A stretch of DNA of 64,000 nucleotides from Mesostigma viride (GCA_009746045.1 RPFO01000359.1:902649-966648); one strand, 5' to 3'. Positions 27,201 through 39,760 are shown, counted from the stretch's first letter. Numbers and translations are program-made. The notes: generated by a model not told the origin, from the letters alone.

Positions 27201-28833
27201 GCCAGTGGGGGATTGGAAACATGTCTATGGCGGGCATGGTGCATGGAGGCTACGTTGGAGAGTACCCTGGTAGTGGACTAGTGCTGTTGGTGGCAACTGC
27301 AAGCACTCATGGTGACGAGCGCCAGCACTCCTGGTGGCGACTACCAGCACTCATGGTGGGGCCTGAGAGCACTCGTGGTGGCGACTGCAAGCACTGCATG
27401 GTGGCCGCTGGCGACTCTGGTGACTTGGGGACGCCCAAGTGACGAGTATCTGTAATGCTGGTGCCTGCTCCTGACGCAGTGCTGGGTCCTGCCTGCTGGT
27501 GGACATCAAGCCAGCCTTGTGCAGATGAGTAACCTCCTACCCTTGCTTTGCCCTGCTATGGACTTATTCTTGCTTGCATGGTGCCAGGATGGCTTGTTGT
27601 CTTGATAGTACACCATCCGCCCTTGAGCTGATTGCTTGCACAGCATGATGGTTGTATGAATGGGACTGCTTGCACGGGGGGTCTGGCATCATGTTTGCGT
27701 GGGTAGGATGTCCTTGTTGGTTGGATGATGGGCGGGATCAACGGAGCTACAACTGTGGGGCAGGATGGAATCTTTGGCATGACAGTGATGACAATGATGC
27801 CCACTCCGTTGACTCTTAATTGAGGAGTTGGACTACTTGGTGCTGGGCGGGGGCTCACATGGGCTTAGAGGTGTGGGTTAGTTGGGGGACCCATTCAGCC
27901 CTCTACCACCCTTACAACCTGCCTCATGTGCATCAGTATCCGTGGTACACTGACGTTAATACCATTTGGCAGTCTACGTGGTCCACGGACATGGATACTA
28001 CTTTCCATGCTTTGACTAGGGGGACATGGTTCAGTCTACTTGCTAGGGCCCTGCCAAGCTGAGGGTGTATCTGTTTGATGACTGATGGCCTCATCCAGCA
28101 TACCCTTACGCTGCCCTACTTGTGCAACCTTGTCTTGGGCTCCTTCGATCCTAATGCCCACATTACCTTGCATGGTAGTGCCACCTGGATGGATGCGGGG
28201 AGTGATTTTTGTTGCTGGGGCCCTGCCAAGCTTGGGCACATCAGTTGGCTGATTGGTGATTGCTTTCAGTCTGCTCTCAAGCTGCCTTGTATGCAACTCT
28301 GTCTTGGATGCTGTAGTTCCCACCCCATCTTTAGTCATGAGGTGCATAGGACGTCTTAATAGAGCGACCCTGCAGGCCACCAGTGGTTTAGTGGGCTGAG
28401 AGACTTGCCTCCCCCACCCTTCTCTGGTTGGCTGGGCCTCTGTCTTCATGCGTATCCCATGGCGTTTGTTCCTGCTAGGTCATGCTGTCAATCTTGGGAA
28501 GCTGATACCAGGATTATTACAGCTTATTCTACGCAGAGGGGTGGAATTATTAGGCATGCTGGTAGTCTCCAGTTTACCAGTTATGCTGAGGGGGATTTGT
28601 GGGGGGAGCAGGGCGTGCAGGGGATTGGGCTGCACCTAGCCCTTGCATGGGGGTAGCGTGTGCTACGATTTACAAGTTGGGGCATACCGTTCATAATGCT
28701 GGTGAGGCATTACTGATCTTCTGCTATCCCTCTCAAGGCTGTGGATAGTTTTCCCAGGCATCTTATGGAGAAATAGTGTGCCTTGTGATTATCATAGGCC
28801 ACTGGCTATGGGTTTGAGTGTACTAGCTACTAA
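24288..28833. other. LTR element interior, left part, no intact gene
   Basis: No gag domain, zinc knuckle or protease motif could be found in any frame. ORFs are short and scattered on both strands. Contains the 413-bp tandem duplication described separately. Confidence 0.45.
25825..26676. repeat. 413-bp tandem duplication with 29-bp inverted repeat
   Basis: Copies at 25825-26237 and 26264-26676, period 439 bp, nearly the same (for example ACCTGCGCC against ACATGCGCC). The 29 bases 26234-26262 recur inverted at 26701-26729, so the second copy is bracketed by an inverted repeat. This is probably a template-switch product of reverse transcription. Confidence 0.75.
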
Positions 28834-30551
28834 CTCGTCGTCTGTCCCTGGTCCTCTACGGAGGACTGAGTTGAACTCAGTCCTCTCTAGAGGACCGAGT
28901 TTTTGGGTTTCGTAGAAAATTCGCCCCGGTCAGAATGTTTGACAAAAAAATTCTCTCAAAATTTATTCAAATACTACGTGAAAAGATCTTTCTTGGACAT
29001 ATTTTTGGGATTTTTTTGGATTTGGTATGCGCGGCTAACTGTACGGTCAAAGTACAGGTGGTAAGGGTACTTTTCCACGTGAAACGCGAGTTCCGGAAAT
29101 GCACGACCTAGCCATGGCGGCTCGCGCCCATGCATGCAGTTTACGTTTGCGGACGAGTTAGCCGTCCAAACTCAGTAAATAGATTTAACATGCCCTAAAG
29201 ATGATATAAATCAATTTTTAGCTCGCGGGGATGCGATTTACCCGGTGTCGGCACTGTTCTTGCTGGAAAAAACTGCGATAAGGCAGGTCGACGGAATTGA
29301 TTACTGCGCTTGCTTTCCGGCGCAATTTCAATGGCTGATAGGTTTCTTTCTACATTTTAACATGAGTTGTATTAGAATATATTGAGTGACAGTATAGATT
29401 TGATGATCTCGACCATTCTGTCACGTCATGGTCTATGTGCCGCAAAGTGCCACTTTTGCGGGCACCGCCTGGGCCAAGGTAACGCCAGCCGTGCCAGGTA
29501 AAGCCGGATAATCGTTGCCTCTTCGTTCCTTGATGTTCGTACATGAGTTTAAGCTTGCGAGGCGTTGTCAGGTTCAAGTCTTGATGCTCTTTCTTGACCG
29601 TTGCCTGCCCCTCTCTAAAACCCCCTTTTCAGATGATGTTAGCAGGCATTTGCCTTAACCCAGTGTAGTTGTGCAGGTTTTTAGGAGCTGTGCAGGTTTA
29701 AACACCTTCATAGATGTTAGTTATTCTTTTGCTACGTTCATACTGCATGATTGTGTGGCCACGGGCTGCGTCAAGGGTGCATTCAAGCTTTTACGGGTGA
29801 GTGAAAAGTCTTGGTGACAAACCACTGCCATCATGTGCCAGCAACTATGTTGGCCACATCATGGCAAGGCAAAACAGTTATAGCCATATCTATTGTTGTT
29901 TGAAACAATGGAAATATGCTTAACCTACCCATTATATTGGTGGTTGACACTTATAACATAACCCTTTGTTGGTAGGTATCCAAGCCCATTCCCTACATGC
30001 ATGCATAGGCTCTCACTACATGATAAGGTATGATATACCTGAAGTATGATGATGCAAGTGTGTTGTCCTGTAATGCTTGAAGGGAAATGAGTTGATTGGG
30101 ATGGTTGGTGGCCACGGTGATGTAGTATGACCGCACTTACATGCTAGCAAAGTTAGCAAAAGCCCCATTCCTCTCCTGAGGACTGAGAGTTTTTTAATTG
30201 TTTCAGGCAGTTGCAGTGGCCAAATGGAGCCCAGTTTTTTGCCACGCTTCAAGAACTATGTTGTTTACATGCCTATATTTTTTCTTCATGCACCAGGATT
30301 TGATTGAATTTTTCCCACTCGTTCTTATCCCGAAAAATGCAAATTCGCGAGGGGCGCCCAACGTCCGTGTAATTTTCAGGTGTTCGGGTCAAGTTTTCAC
30401 ATATGCAGTATTTTTGCCAACAAAATGATATCTAGTACACCCCAGATCCACATCAAAACATTTGGGATGGACCCCCCACCTAGTCGCTACACGCGGTTGA
30501 AAATTGTCAACTCAGTCCTCCTGTGAGGACTGAGTTGGGACAGACGACGAG
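28834..30551. mobile_element. 1.7-kb terminal-inverted-repeat element nested in the LTR retrotransposon
   Basis: The ends are CTCGTCGTCTGTCCC and its complement, flanked by CTAA on both sides (28830-28833 and 30552-30555). The subterminal regions each hold a small palindrome built from AGGACTGAGTT / AACTCAGTCCT. No transposase frame is seen inside, so it is a non-autonomous DNA element. The superfamily is uncertain: a 4-bp CTAA or 3-bp TAA duplication would suit a Harbinger-like element. Confidence 0.6.
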
Positions 30552-30759
30552 CTAAGGAGATGTGGCTTTACCTCACTCTCACTCCTTTGGTGCGACTGGA
30601 GGGGGGGAATTTTGTTCTGGTGGGGAGGAGATCTGTGAGGATCATAGCGTGGATTCACCCTGGGATTTCAGTTCATCCTGTCGGGCTCACCTCATAGATC
30701 CCTGACTATGTGGTATCCTGGTTTCGCTGGCCATCGGTGGGCTATTTTGGCTGTGCTTT

Positions 30760-31083
30760 GTGGCACCTCCCCAACCTGCTGGCGGGTACCCACTGGTGAC
30801 AACCCTGTCCACGGCCTCTCCTCATCATGGGTGTACTTCTGAGATACCCTTGATCTTCCTGAGGCGACCCTGTTGGCGACGTCTTCCTGCTGGATTGCTC
30901 CTGCCTCTTGGTGACTGCACTTCCACCTGGGGCGCTGTTGACGTTTCCTCGTTCCAGTTTGCGTGGACTGACGGGTGTCAGCAGGCCTTGGACTTGCTGC
31001 AGCAGAAGCTCACGCCAGCCCCTGTGTTAGGATTGAGCATTCTTGGAATCCACCCAGCCTGCTATGACCTGTTGGTGATCTGA
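30760..31083 (+). pseudogene. Ty3/gypsy reverse transcriptase - RNase H junction remnant
   Basis: Residues 65-93 of this frame (about 30952-31040) read FQFAWTDGCQQALDLLQQKL followed by TPAPVLGL. This matches the conserved F.WT..CQ.AF..LK..LT.APVL segment between the reverse transcriptase and RNase H domains of Ty3/gypsy elements. The upstream YxDD catalytic box and downstream RNase H and integrase motifs are not found in frame, so it is a decayed fragment. It shows the class and orientation (plus strand) of the element. Confidence 0.6.
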
Positions 31084-31923
31084 GGGAGGTCCCCAGTTGG
31101 GATGGATTGGGGATTTATTATGGCTCGGTTACCTGCCACTCTGTTGTGGTGATACAGCATCTGTCCCTGACTACCTCTTCCCTTGAGAAGGGCTGGAATC
31201 TTTGGGTGTGCTGTGGTGACTAGCTTTGATGAGCCTTGGACCCTGGCAGCCCAGTTAGTTTTGTGGGGTTCGCTGTATAGAGGGTTAGCCTTGCTACATG
31301 ACACTCTGCTTCCTGCCCTGATCAAGCAGTGAGAGTTGTCAGTATTTCGTGGCATGGATCCCTGTGGATGACCCGTTATCCCTGGGAATGTCAGGCTTGT
31401 CTTTCACCCGTGGACTCTAGCTGAGGGAGGGTGGTGTCCCAGAACATGGAGTGGCCTCGCCTTGTTTGGCTTAGGTGCCTTGATCCTGTTTACTCCTTCT
31501 TGGATTCATGTGGACTCATTGAATCCGACGGGGATCTGAGTTGAGTGGGATGGACTCTGGTGGGAGTTTGGTTGGACTAAGCTGAGATGACATCCAGATT
31601 TTGGTGACCAGTTTCTGAGGATGGTTGAGGGGATCTGAGCTTGGATGGCACATGGAGAGTGACTTCTGTGTTGTACCCTCGACATATGGAGTGGTTCACC
31701 TAGGGCTTGATTCCTGGTATGATTAAGACACGTGGGTCATGTTCTGCATGCACGTCTTCGTGTACCAGACCAATAGTATATACCTGGAGGTTTCTACCTT
31801 GGTGCTGCTGAGTGGCCTATGTGGATCATAGGAACTGCACGGGCCCCTGTGACCACTATGAGACTTTGGCCAAGGCGTTGGCTGCACTCAACAGAGAGGA
31901 GGGGGAGGTGAGCTCTGAAGGCT

Positions 31924-32625
31924 ATGTGGAGGAGGTCCTATCTCAGCTGCACACAAGCCTGTATGAGAGTGGCTCCCCTTTTTGTGGCTCATCTGCTGCG
32001 TAGGATGTATGCATTGTCACCAGGACCTGAGATTGACATGAGGCCTGCTGAGGGGCCGGTCATGCTGGCAGCCTTACCTGAGGCCTTGAAGGAGGCATTT
32101 ACTCAGTTGCAGCCAGTGAGTATGGGAGAGGCTTCCTACATGGAGCTGTTGGAGTTTTCAGTTCAGAAGGGTGCCTTTGATTTGGTTCCTTCTTCCTCCA
32201 GCTCTGCCAGAAGGTGTTTTCCTTTGGAGACTTCTAACCTCTTTTGCCATCCAGGGTTGCCCAAGTACACTGTGGAACTTAAGATCCGTCAGACGCCACT
32301 AAGGGTGCTGGTGCCTCTGATAGGTGCTAAGTGGTCGGTGGTCAAGACCTTTCTGCAGTTCTGGTGGGCGTACAGATCATGGGTGAGCAGGCACAAGACG
32401 TCCTCTACTTGGGTGATGGACCCTGAGAGTCAGTCTGTGGTGCTCTTCTCCTATCCAGGGGCATGCCTTCGCTATGCTGCCCAGATGGTGGCAGGAGCTG
32501 CTGAGACTTGCGTGGTGTTGCAGGTCAGCAGGGACTGGCCAGAGTTGGCCCACATGGTGGAGCAGTTTCCCATGGGTGGACTCAAGGGCAAGGATGGCCT
32601 GAATGGGGATTGGTATAGCCTGTGA
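31924..32625 (+). CDS. 233-residue ORF near the 3' end of the LTR element, unrecognised
   Basis: The longest open frame inside the retrotransposon, ending 360 bp before the 3' LTR. It has a Trp-rich middle (FLQFWWAYRSWVSRHKTSST) and then strands such as QSVVLFSYPG and ETCVVLQVSRDWPEL. Codon-like regularity and length suggest it was coding. The position downstream of pol is where extra genes of algal and plant retroelements lie. I cannot assign a family. It may continue upstream in another frame (31812-32003). It could also be chance in a low-stop region. Confidence 0.35.
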   Translation: MWRRSYLSCTQACMRVAPLFVAHLLRRMYALSPGPEIDMRPAEGPVMLAALPEALKEAFTQLQPVSMGEASYMELLEFSVQKGAFDLVPSSSSSARRCFPLETSNLFCHPGLPKYTVELKIRQTPLRVLVPLIGAKWSVVKTFLQFWWAYRSWVSRHKTSSTWVMDPESQSVVLFSYPGACLRYAAQMVAGAAETCVVLQVSRDWPELAHMVEQFPMGGLKGKDGLNGDWYSL

Positions 32626-32972
32626 GGAACAGGGCTGAGAAGGAAAGGGGGCTTTGGATTGTGGTGTGAGGGGGGGATTCCAGGATGGATGATGGGGGGG
32701 CTCCAGTCCAGTTCTGATGTTCCAGTCCAGAGTTCCAGGTTCCAGGATGCTGAATGGAAGACCTTGTATTATGAGATGTGTTTATCTGGATTTATAGTAG
32801 ATAAGGTAGTGACTTGTCTGCTGTAGAAACCTGTGACTAGATGTTTATGAGATAGGAGGCCCTGTTTCCAGGGATGTAAAAACCCATCTGCTTTTCCCAA
32901 GAGATGGTGGATTTCTGTTCAATGTTCCTCTGCCTTCAAGAGTTGGCTATTGGACCTGGGAGGTCCAGTTTT

Positions 32973-32984
32973 GAGGGGGAGATA
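32973..32984 (+). other. Polypurine tract
   Basis: GAGGGGGAGATA directly before the 3' LTR, the expected primer site for plus-strand synthesis. With the primer-binding site it fixes the element's plus orientation. Confidence 0.65.
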
Positions 32985-33765
32985 TGTAACAAGCAAAAAT
33001 GACTTTGTTGTTACATCCTTTGTTTTGTGAATGTTTGGCTTTTATTTGAGGACTTTTGGATCAGTATTGAGAAAGTTATGAGGTTTCTAAGACGACGGTA
33101 CTTGGAGCTGATACTTTGTCAACCAACTGATAGGAACCCTCATTGGTCGTGGCCTGATCCACGTAGGGTTGTAGTTTGTTGGCTGATACTACTGATAGGA
33201 GCCCTCATTGGTCGTGGCCTGATCCACGTGGGGTTGTAGTTTGTTAGTTGGTACTATTGAGTCTTAAATGCTCCTTTGGGACTTCAGTGCTTACGACAGA
33301 TTTAGGATCTCATGGAAAGATTCTGCCAGGCTGTGTGTGGTGTTGTTCTGTTCTGTGTGACTAGGATGGATACGAAGATCTTGTATAGAATCCCATGGTT
33401 CTGATTGGTTCTCTTCAGGCTAAGGTTGGAGCAAGTTCGACAAGCACGTCGATATCAAGGACGTGGGGTCGCCATTGTTGCTACGTTGGTTTTGATTCAC
33501 CATGGTATAATAAAGCTTGGCTTTGTTGTCCAATCCATAAGAGCCCCTTGGCTATAGACGTCCTTCAGTTCCACAGAGGTCGTCTATACACGAGCTTGTC
33601 TTTGTGTCTACAAGGGGTTGTGATTCCCTAAATCACGTGCTGTGGAATTTCCATCTCAACGTTGCTCGGATACTTGAAGTTCTGCGACTCAGGAAAGCAA
33701 CCCAGGTAAAAAGATCTTTCATATTGGACTGTGGATGATGTTGATGATCATTTTTAGTCGTTACA
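32985..33765 (+). repeat. 3' LTR
   Basis: 781 bp, matches the 5' LTR in the stretches compared and has the same TGTAAC...GTTACA ends. It is followed at once by CAAAC, the second copy of the target duplication. Confidence 0.88.
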
Positions 33766-33890
33766 CAAACAAACACTTTATATTATATAATATAAAGTAC
33801 ATAAAACCTTCGAAAATACCTTGGACAGGCGGGAAACATGAAATATCGTGAAAATCGAAAAAAAACCGCGAGACGCAGGCCGAGCGCGGG

Positions 33891-33956
33891 GTGAGGCGCG
33901 AACCAAGTGAACCGCTTTTGCATCCAGCAATCCACGCTCTACAGTACTGCCTCGGC
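33891..33956 (-). repeat. tRNA-like SINE head remnant
   Basis: On the minus strand, ACTGTAGAGCG resembles a tRNA D-arm/A box, and TTGGTTCGCGCCTC about 40 bases later resembles the B box of the T-arm. A full cloverleaf with a paired acceptor stem is not seen, so this is a tRNA-derived repeat rather than a tRNA gene. It lies in the right part of the TA-flanked element. Confidence 0.35.
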
Positions 33957-34671
33957 AGGGCACGTCGGTCGGTACTCAGTAGAGGCTGAGGCCTGAGCGT
34001 GTCTACAGATGTCAGTACATGTAAGATGTACTACTCATGTGCGATACTTATGGGCCTTGAGCAATTAAATAGGGTATCACTGACCTGAGACCTCCACTGA
34101 CTATAGCCTGTGGCCGCCGAAAGGGGGGCCGCCGGGCCGGGTTGGGGACGGCGTGTACCATATCTACCAAACAAACAAAAGAAATTTAATTAAATAAGTA
34201 CCCACGTGCCTTGAACGGCTGCAGGACAAACAAACAAACAAAAGGTTTTAATTAAATAATAAAAACCCGGGACTCTAACTGGCTCCCCAACAAACAATCC
34301 AGGGTTATTCGTAATGCAAATACGGCAAAAATTGACCCATAATAACAAACTTCCAATGCGGACGGTGTAAAATGTGGCGGTGCCACCCTATTTGACAAGG
34401 CCCCCAAGAAGCCACAAATTGGCCGTGCTGTTCTACTTTCTAGTTTCGTTTCGCCACGGAGTGGCTGTGCCTGAAGTTCACTCTAGTACAGGTTACGCCA
34501 CAATTGGCAGTGTCAGCCGAACTCCCGGCCGGCGTTCCGCCATGAATCTCCCTTCAGAAAAGTGCAGCAGTGCATACCGCTTAGTGCATGTTAGTAGCGC
34601 CAAGTGGCCCGCTGGCCGCTGGACAGGCTGGGCACTGAGCAGTGACTACCGTATTGAGCTAGACCGGTGCA

Positions 34672-36123
34672 GTGTGCAGTGAGCTAGGTAGAATTGTATT
34701 ACAAGAATCAACCAAAGTCTTGTCCAATCAAAATCATCGTCTTCGGAGCAGTGTCTTAGAGACGACAGTATCCTCGAATCCATCGTCGAGAATGGGGACC
34801 GCATCATTGCGACAACGATATAAAAAAGTACGAAAAAGTACGCAAAAGTACGAACACAAACGAGCAAGTGCGGCGAAATGCGTCGAACTAGTCTTTCCTA
34901 CTACTAGAGAGGAGGTGGCACGGCAGCCACTCTTTTTTAATGACTTAATCACAGACGCTACTAACAAGCCCCTGGGCACTCTCCACGAACACAACCCGTA
35001 TGATGGCTTTCTGCGCGCGTCACCGCCGATTGTCAGGGTGCTGGACCTCTACCTAGGGCACGGCGCTGCGTACCGACGGCTCAGCTACGACGAGGTCAGC
35101 ACTTGGGTCTCCCACATGCCCTCCCTGCAAGCGTGGCAAACTCTTATAAGTGCGATACCAGCGGCGTGGCATGCATTGATGACTGCCCCACGCAAGCCAA
35201 TTATAACCGGCGACTGGGTTAGCTTCTACGCCGACGGAGTCACGCCTACGTGCAAGGGTTTAGTCGTGACGGTTCTGCCACCTGAGGGGCTCCAACTACA
35301 ACTGCTGGACGCTATTTCTGGCCACAATGGGTGTCTGTATCAACTATCCACCTTATATGCGTACACGCCAGCTTCCCAGTGTCACCGCATACGCGTAGTC
35401 CCATGGTCTGTGCCAAGATCCTGCATGATCCAGCCGGACCCATTATCCCCGGTTGAGAGCATTACATGGCTACACGTGGGCAACACACGGCTCGATCTAC
35501 TACATCTGGACCCGGTTGAATTTGGATGGGTCTTAACCAAGGGGGACATCAGAACCAGCAAATGTATCTTTGAGTACACCGCAGATTGGGGTTATGATAT
35601 CTTGTTGCATATGTACCATCAGCCCCACCCGGGCCGAGCCCGCTGGGGAATACATTGGCCGGGCTACACTTGGGTTAAGATGATTACCCTGGCGGTAGAC
35701 CACCCTCTCGTGGACCGCAGGGCCACTGATGTACAACACCTTTTGATGCATAGGGCGATAGGGGTCTGCGCCATGCTCCACGAGCGTTTTGGTCATGATG
35801 CATCATGCCTGTGCACGCACCCTAGTGAAACCATTGAGCACAGGTTTCTTTACTGTAATCTCCCTGGGGTTTGGACGTGGCTCATTAACATCTGGGCCGC
35901 ATGGACGGCATCGCCACCCACTCTCCCAATCAGCGTGCGTACCATCATTTTCGGTATTGCTGGCACACCAGGGTCCGAGCTTTCAGTTTCCCAAGCAGAA
36001 TGGATATGGCTACGCACTACTATGCTATACGCGATCTGGACCATACGCAACGAGACAGTCTTTAAGGTCCGCGAGGAGTATACCCGCGGCACTACAATAC
36101 GGTTCGTAGGAGACGCGAAATGA
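34672..36123 (+). pseudogene. LINE ORF2 C-terminal remnant with zf-RVT-type Zn finger
   Basis: A 483-residue frame without the catalytic reverse transcriptase core. Its C-terminal part has CLCTHPSETIEHRFLYC, the Cys-Cys-His-Cys finger of the zf-RVT domain found after reverse transcriptase/RNase H in plant-type LINEs. It is followed by LPGVWTWL and AIWTIRNETVF, both usual in this domain. The middle (about residues 150-330) carries Trp-rich segments such as HWPGYTWVK. The N-terminal 50 residues are probably not part of the original protein. The 5' part of the element, including the catalytic box, is missing. A related out-of-phase frame at 36566-36802 may be more of the same copy. Confidence 0.55.
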
Positions 36124-37536
36124 GTGAGAATGTTACCCGAGCGGTAACGAGGATTCGCACCGTTGATTTTAACATATGTTTCTTTTTTTGCGCCATTTGG
36201 CGAGCATCGACTGGAGCCTGAACCTAGCGGGGGGAATCGTGCGGGGGAATCTTGCGGGGGAATCTTGCGGTGAAAAATTCCGAACGTGAATTTAGCGAAG
36301 TCCTACTACATTTTGCTTGGTACACGGTACTACAGTTTCGTCACTGAAAATTTTCTGTAGTTGCGTTGGTGTTTCGTACGTTCCGCTGAAATTTTCGTGT
36401 TCAGTGCCCAGATCACAATTTGATCCGGGCGCAAAATGATTGGCTGTACGGTACGAACCAAAAACGAATTTTTAGTATCTAAGTTCCGCAGCGCTTGCTG
36501 AATTTGCCCCGGAAGCCCGGGGGCACTTTCCCCGCTGAAAAAGGTGTCCGCGGAAGCGTATTGTAGTGGGCGGCGTAGTCCGGCGCTTTATATACCTATG
36601 GAATGCGGCTAGGCGCCGCTACTGGCTGTTAGCTCAGGAACAACACAGGGTGTGGGACCCAGGGCCCAATAACGACAAGCCCAGCCCGCTCCAGCTTTTT
36701 CATGATCTACTGGGCCGTAATCAGGTATTCACCAGTATGCCTCATGGCGACATCACTCAGCCGGTCCAATGGCTTCCCTGGTCTAATAACGCGCCCTATT
36801 AGCCTTTCACCTGTCACCGCCACACGTGTGCGTGCCCACCTTCATTAGGATTCGCTGATACTCATTTCCCCTCTCACCTCTTTGGTCCATAATTGGCTAA
36901 TAAAATATACCCATTTCCCCGAAAAAAAAAATGCGTCGAACTGAGGATTAATCTACACTGGCGGCCGGCAGGCAGAGACCCGCCCTGTATACTCAGCCAG
37001 TACGGCGCCGTGCCGCGCTGACCCCGCCGTTCTACTTGTTTGGCAGGCTTTGCTGCACCAATGAATGGTTGGAAAGCCAGCCCGCCACACGTGGCCGTGC
37101 CAAGCCCAATTTTGATTGGCTTAAAGCCACACATTGGCCGAGTTAACGCAAGTTTTTGTAGTTCAAAACGCCACAAGTGGCCTAGCGCCACTGGCAACAA
37201 AAACCTTAATCGAATCACTGCCAGACGGTCCTAGGATTCGAGCAGAAATGCAAAAAGCCAAAAACGGACCGGTGGTAAGTACAAAACAAATAAACACGCT
37301 CATGCGTACGTCTCCGAAGTAAGAAGTTATGCCAGCAGCTTATTTATGAAGTGCTCAAAGCGCCCAGAAATTCTGCTTCTTAATTGACTGGCTTATTGCA
37401 GCATATTCAAGTGGCGAACGTCTGCAGGAGGGCCGCAATAGTTTGATAGCATACGTCAGGGCCAAAATGCCGCTTCTGGCTTTGGCTGCTTGTATGGAGC
37501 GCGTTCTTCTCTCCTCGTCGCCTAGGTCTGGCGGGG
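36124..37536. other. Spacer upstream of the reductase gene
   Basis: Mostly non-coding. 36566-36802 may belong to the LINE remnant. At 37037-37200, GCCACACGTGGCCG and GCCACAAGTGGCC units resemble sequence at 34395-34500, so this is probably more repeat debris. The first exon of the reductase gene may hide in 37300-37530. Confidence 0.35.
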
Positions 37537-39692
37537 ATGCACTTGCTGATCACGGGAGGCTCCTCGGGCATAGGCTTGGTAAGTGCTTAGCTAGCGTTCA
37601 GGCTCTCGAACAAGGGCTTTGTGTCGTCAAAATTGCACACGGGCATGAAGTTTGAGCTGCCAATAGAGCTCATTTCAGCCTGGCGCAGATCTGCTCCGTC
37701 CATCCCCGTGTCTGCCTCGTTGGCGCGTTCTGCATGCCAACGCGCGCGCGCGCACACACAAATACATATATACTGCTTGGCACTGGATTCGTTGTCCACA
37801 TCGTCGCGTCGCTGCAGCAACACGATGTTTTCTGGCATACGCGGGCTTTTGGTTCCCGCCGCACATTTGAAAGTGCTGTCCTCCGGCTTTTTGCCTTTGC
37901 ACCGTGTGCAGTTCTTGGACCGACGTTTGGTATCATGGCATGGCTAACGTAATGACTGACTAGCTAGACCTTTTCAGTGGTTTTCCATTTGCGGGTATTT
38001 CCTCGTAAATGGTGGGAGAGCGATCGCAGCAATGGTGCTCACCACTAGACACTCCCGGCCAGTTAGGCTCGAAACACACGCCCTGATCAAGCATGCTGTT
38101 TCCGGCCCCACCGTCTAGGTCATCTAGTCGCTCTACAGGTAAGCCAGCCATAATTTCAATGTACAAGGCTACACATTTCCATCACCATTCATCTTCATCA
38201 TCCTGAACGACTCGAACACGCGGACAAGATAACGGCAGGCTCGAGCTACCATGGTCCGGATTCTCCCGATGTCTGGCCTGCGCTGGTTGTCTCCTTGATG
38301 TATACTATCGCCAATGTCATGGTGGTTCGACAGGCAGCTGGTGCTATGATTGCAGCCAATCAAGGGGCCTCGCTCACCCTGGTTGCTCGAGATCAATCCA
38401 AGCTGGATGCCGCCAAGAAGAAGGTAAAAGAAAATGGGAAAATACAATCAAAGGTAGTCATTTTCCGAGAAATTTTCTGCTGGCAGCAATGATGGCATAA
38501 AAGCTGAAGTGCACATCGTGAGATCGCATCTACGGACATGGATGCTATTTTGGACACGTGTTTTTTCACATCCATGCCGGCGCACAAAAAACACATCAGT
38601 ATTCACCAACCAGGTGTAATGTCCCCCACTCCTAACCGATCCTGCGGCCTGCGGCCCTGCTTGTATATCCACGGAGTCCGACACGCATACCGCACGCACC
38701 TACACGCACACATGCCCTGCCCCCCACCCACCCACCCACCCACCCACCCACCCCCACCCCACCCACCCCCCACCCCACCGACCCCACCCCAATTACCCAC
38801 CCCCACCCACCCGCCCGCCCGCCCGCCCGCCCGCCCGCCACCCACCCACCCACCCACCCACCCACCCACCCACCCACCCACCCACCCACCCACCCACCCA
38901 CCCACCCACCCACCCACCCACCCACCCACCCACCCACCCACCAACCAACCAACCAACCAACCAACCAACCAACCCCCACCCCACCCGCCCGCCCACCCAT
39001 CCGCCCACCCACCCGCGCGCCCACCCACCCACCCACCCACCCACCCACCCGCCCACCCACCCACCCACCCACCCACCCACCCACCCACCCACCCCGCCCG
39101 CCCACCCACCCACCCGCCCACCCACCCGCCCGCCCGCCCGCCCACCCACCCACCCACCACCCAACCACCCGCCCGCCCACCCACCCACCCACCCACCCAC
39201 CCACCCACCCACCCACCCACCCACCCACCCACCCACCCACCCACCCACCCACCCACCCACCCACCCACCCACCCACCCACCCACCCACCCACCCACCCAC
39301 CCACCCACCCACCCACCCACCCACCCACCCACCCACCCACCCCCCACCCGCCCGCCCACCCACCCACCCACCCACCCACCCACATGCCACACACATACCG
39401 TAGTGGTCAAAATCACTTTGCGACAAATAATTGCAAATTGACCTCACAAAGTTGTATTAATTTGCTTTATTCCGGCTCGCCAACTCTACTTCAAATGCTA
39501 CTGTACTTGTCTACTAGAATTTGTACTTTCTATATTGGATTGTACTAAATAAGTGCCGCCTCGCAATTACCATGTGGAAATAGTTTTGCCTCGCAAACCA
39601 AAGCTTCCGCCTTGTTTTGGTTTCGCAAAAAAGGTTGTCGCAAATTGGTTTTGCCCACTACGGTACACACGCGCATGCACACACACACACAT

Positions 39693-39760
<68 letters not shown>

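Larger units (their letters stand above)
23494..33765 (+). mobile_element. LTR retrotransposon with matching LTRs, Ty3/gypsy-derived, largely non-coding
   Basis: Two 781-bp direct repeats (23494-24274 and 32985-33765) start TGTAAC and end GTTACA. The 5-bp duplication CAAAC flanks the whole element (23489-23493 and 33766-33770). A primer-binding site and a polypurine tract lie just inside the LTRs. I see no difference between the LTRs where I compared them, so the insertion is recent. Yet the 8.7-kb interior lacks an intact gag-pol: only a short Ty3/gypsy RT-RNase H remnant and one 233-residue ORF stand out. It was probably moved in trans by an autonomous relative. The interior also holds a nested inverted-repeat element (28834-30551) and a 413-bp tandem duplication. 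Confidence 0.88.
23302..34367. mobile_element. TA-flanked terminal-inverted-repeat element (Tc1/mariner-type MITE), split by an LTR retrotransposon
   Basis: The ends are perfect 20-base inverted repeats, CACCGTCCGCATTGGAAGTT at 23302-23321 and its complement at 34348-34367. Both are flanked by TA (23300-23301 and 34368-34369), the target duplication typical of Tc1/mariner elements. The element's own DNA is about 190 bp on the left and about 600 bp on the right; everything between 23494 and 33770 is a later insertion. No transposase is seen, so it would be non-autonomous. The right part also holds a tRNA-like SINE remnant and (CAAA)n plus TTAATTAAA tracts. Confidence 0.6.

Noticed and set aside
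38603..39447. Long minus-strand ORFs coding Gly-Trp-Val-Gly repeats and the plus-strand Pro-Thr-His ORF
   Set aside because: Translations of the (CCCA)n tract; frames are open on both strands because the repeat has no stops.
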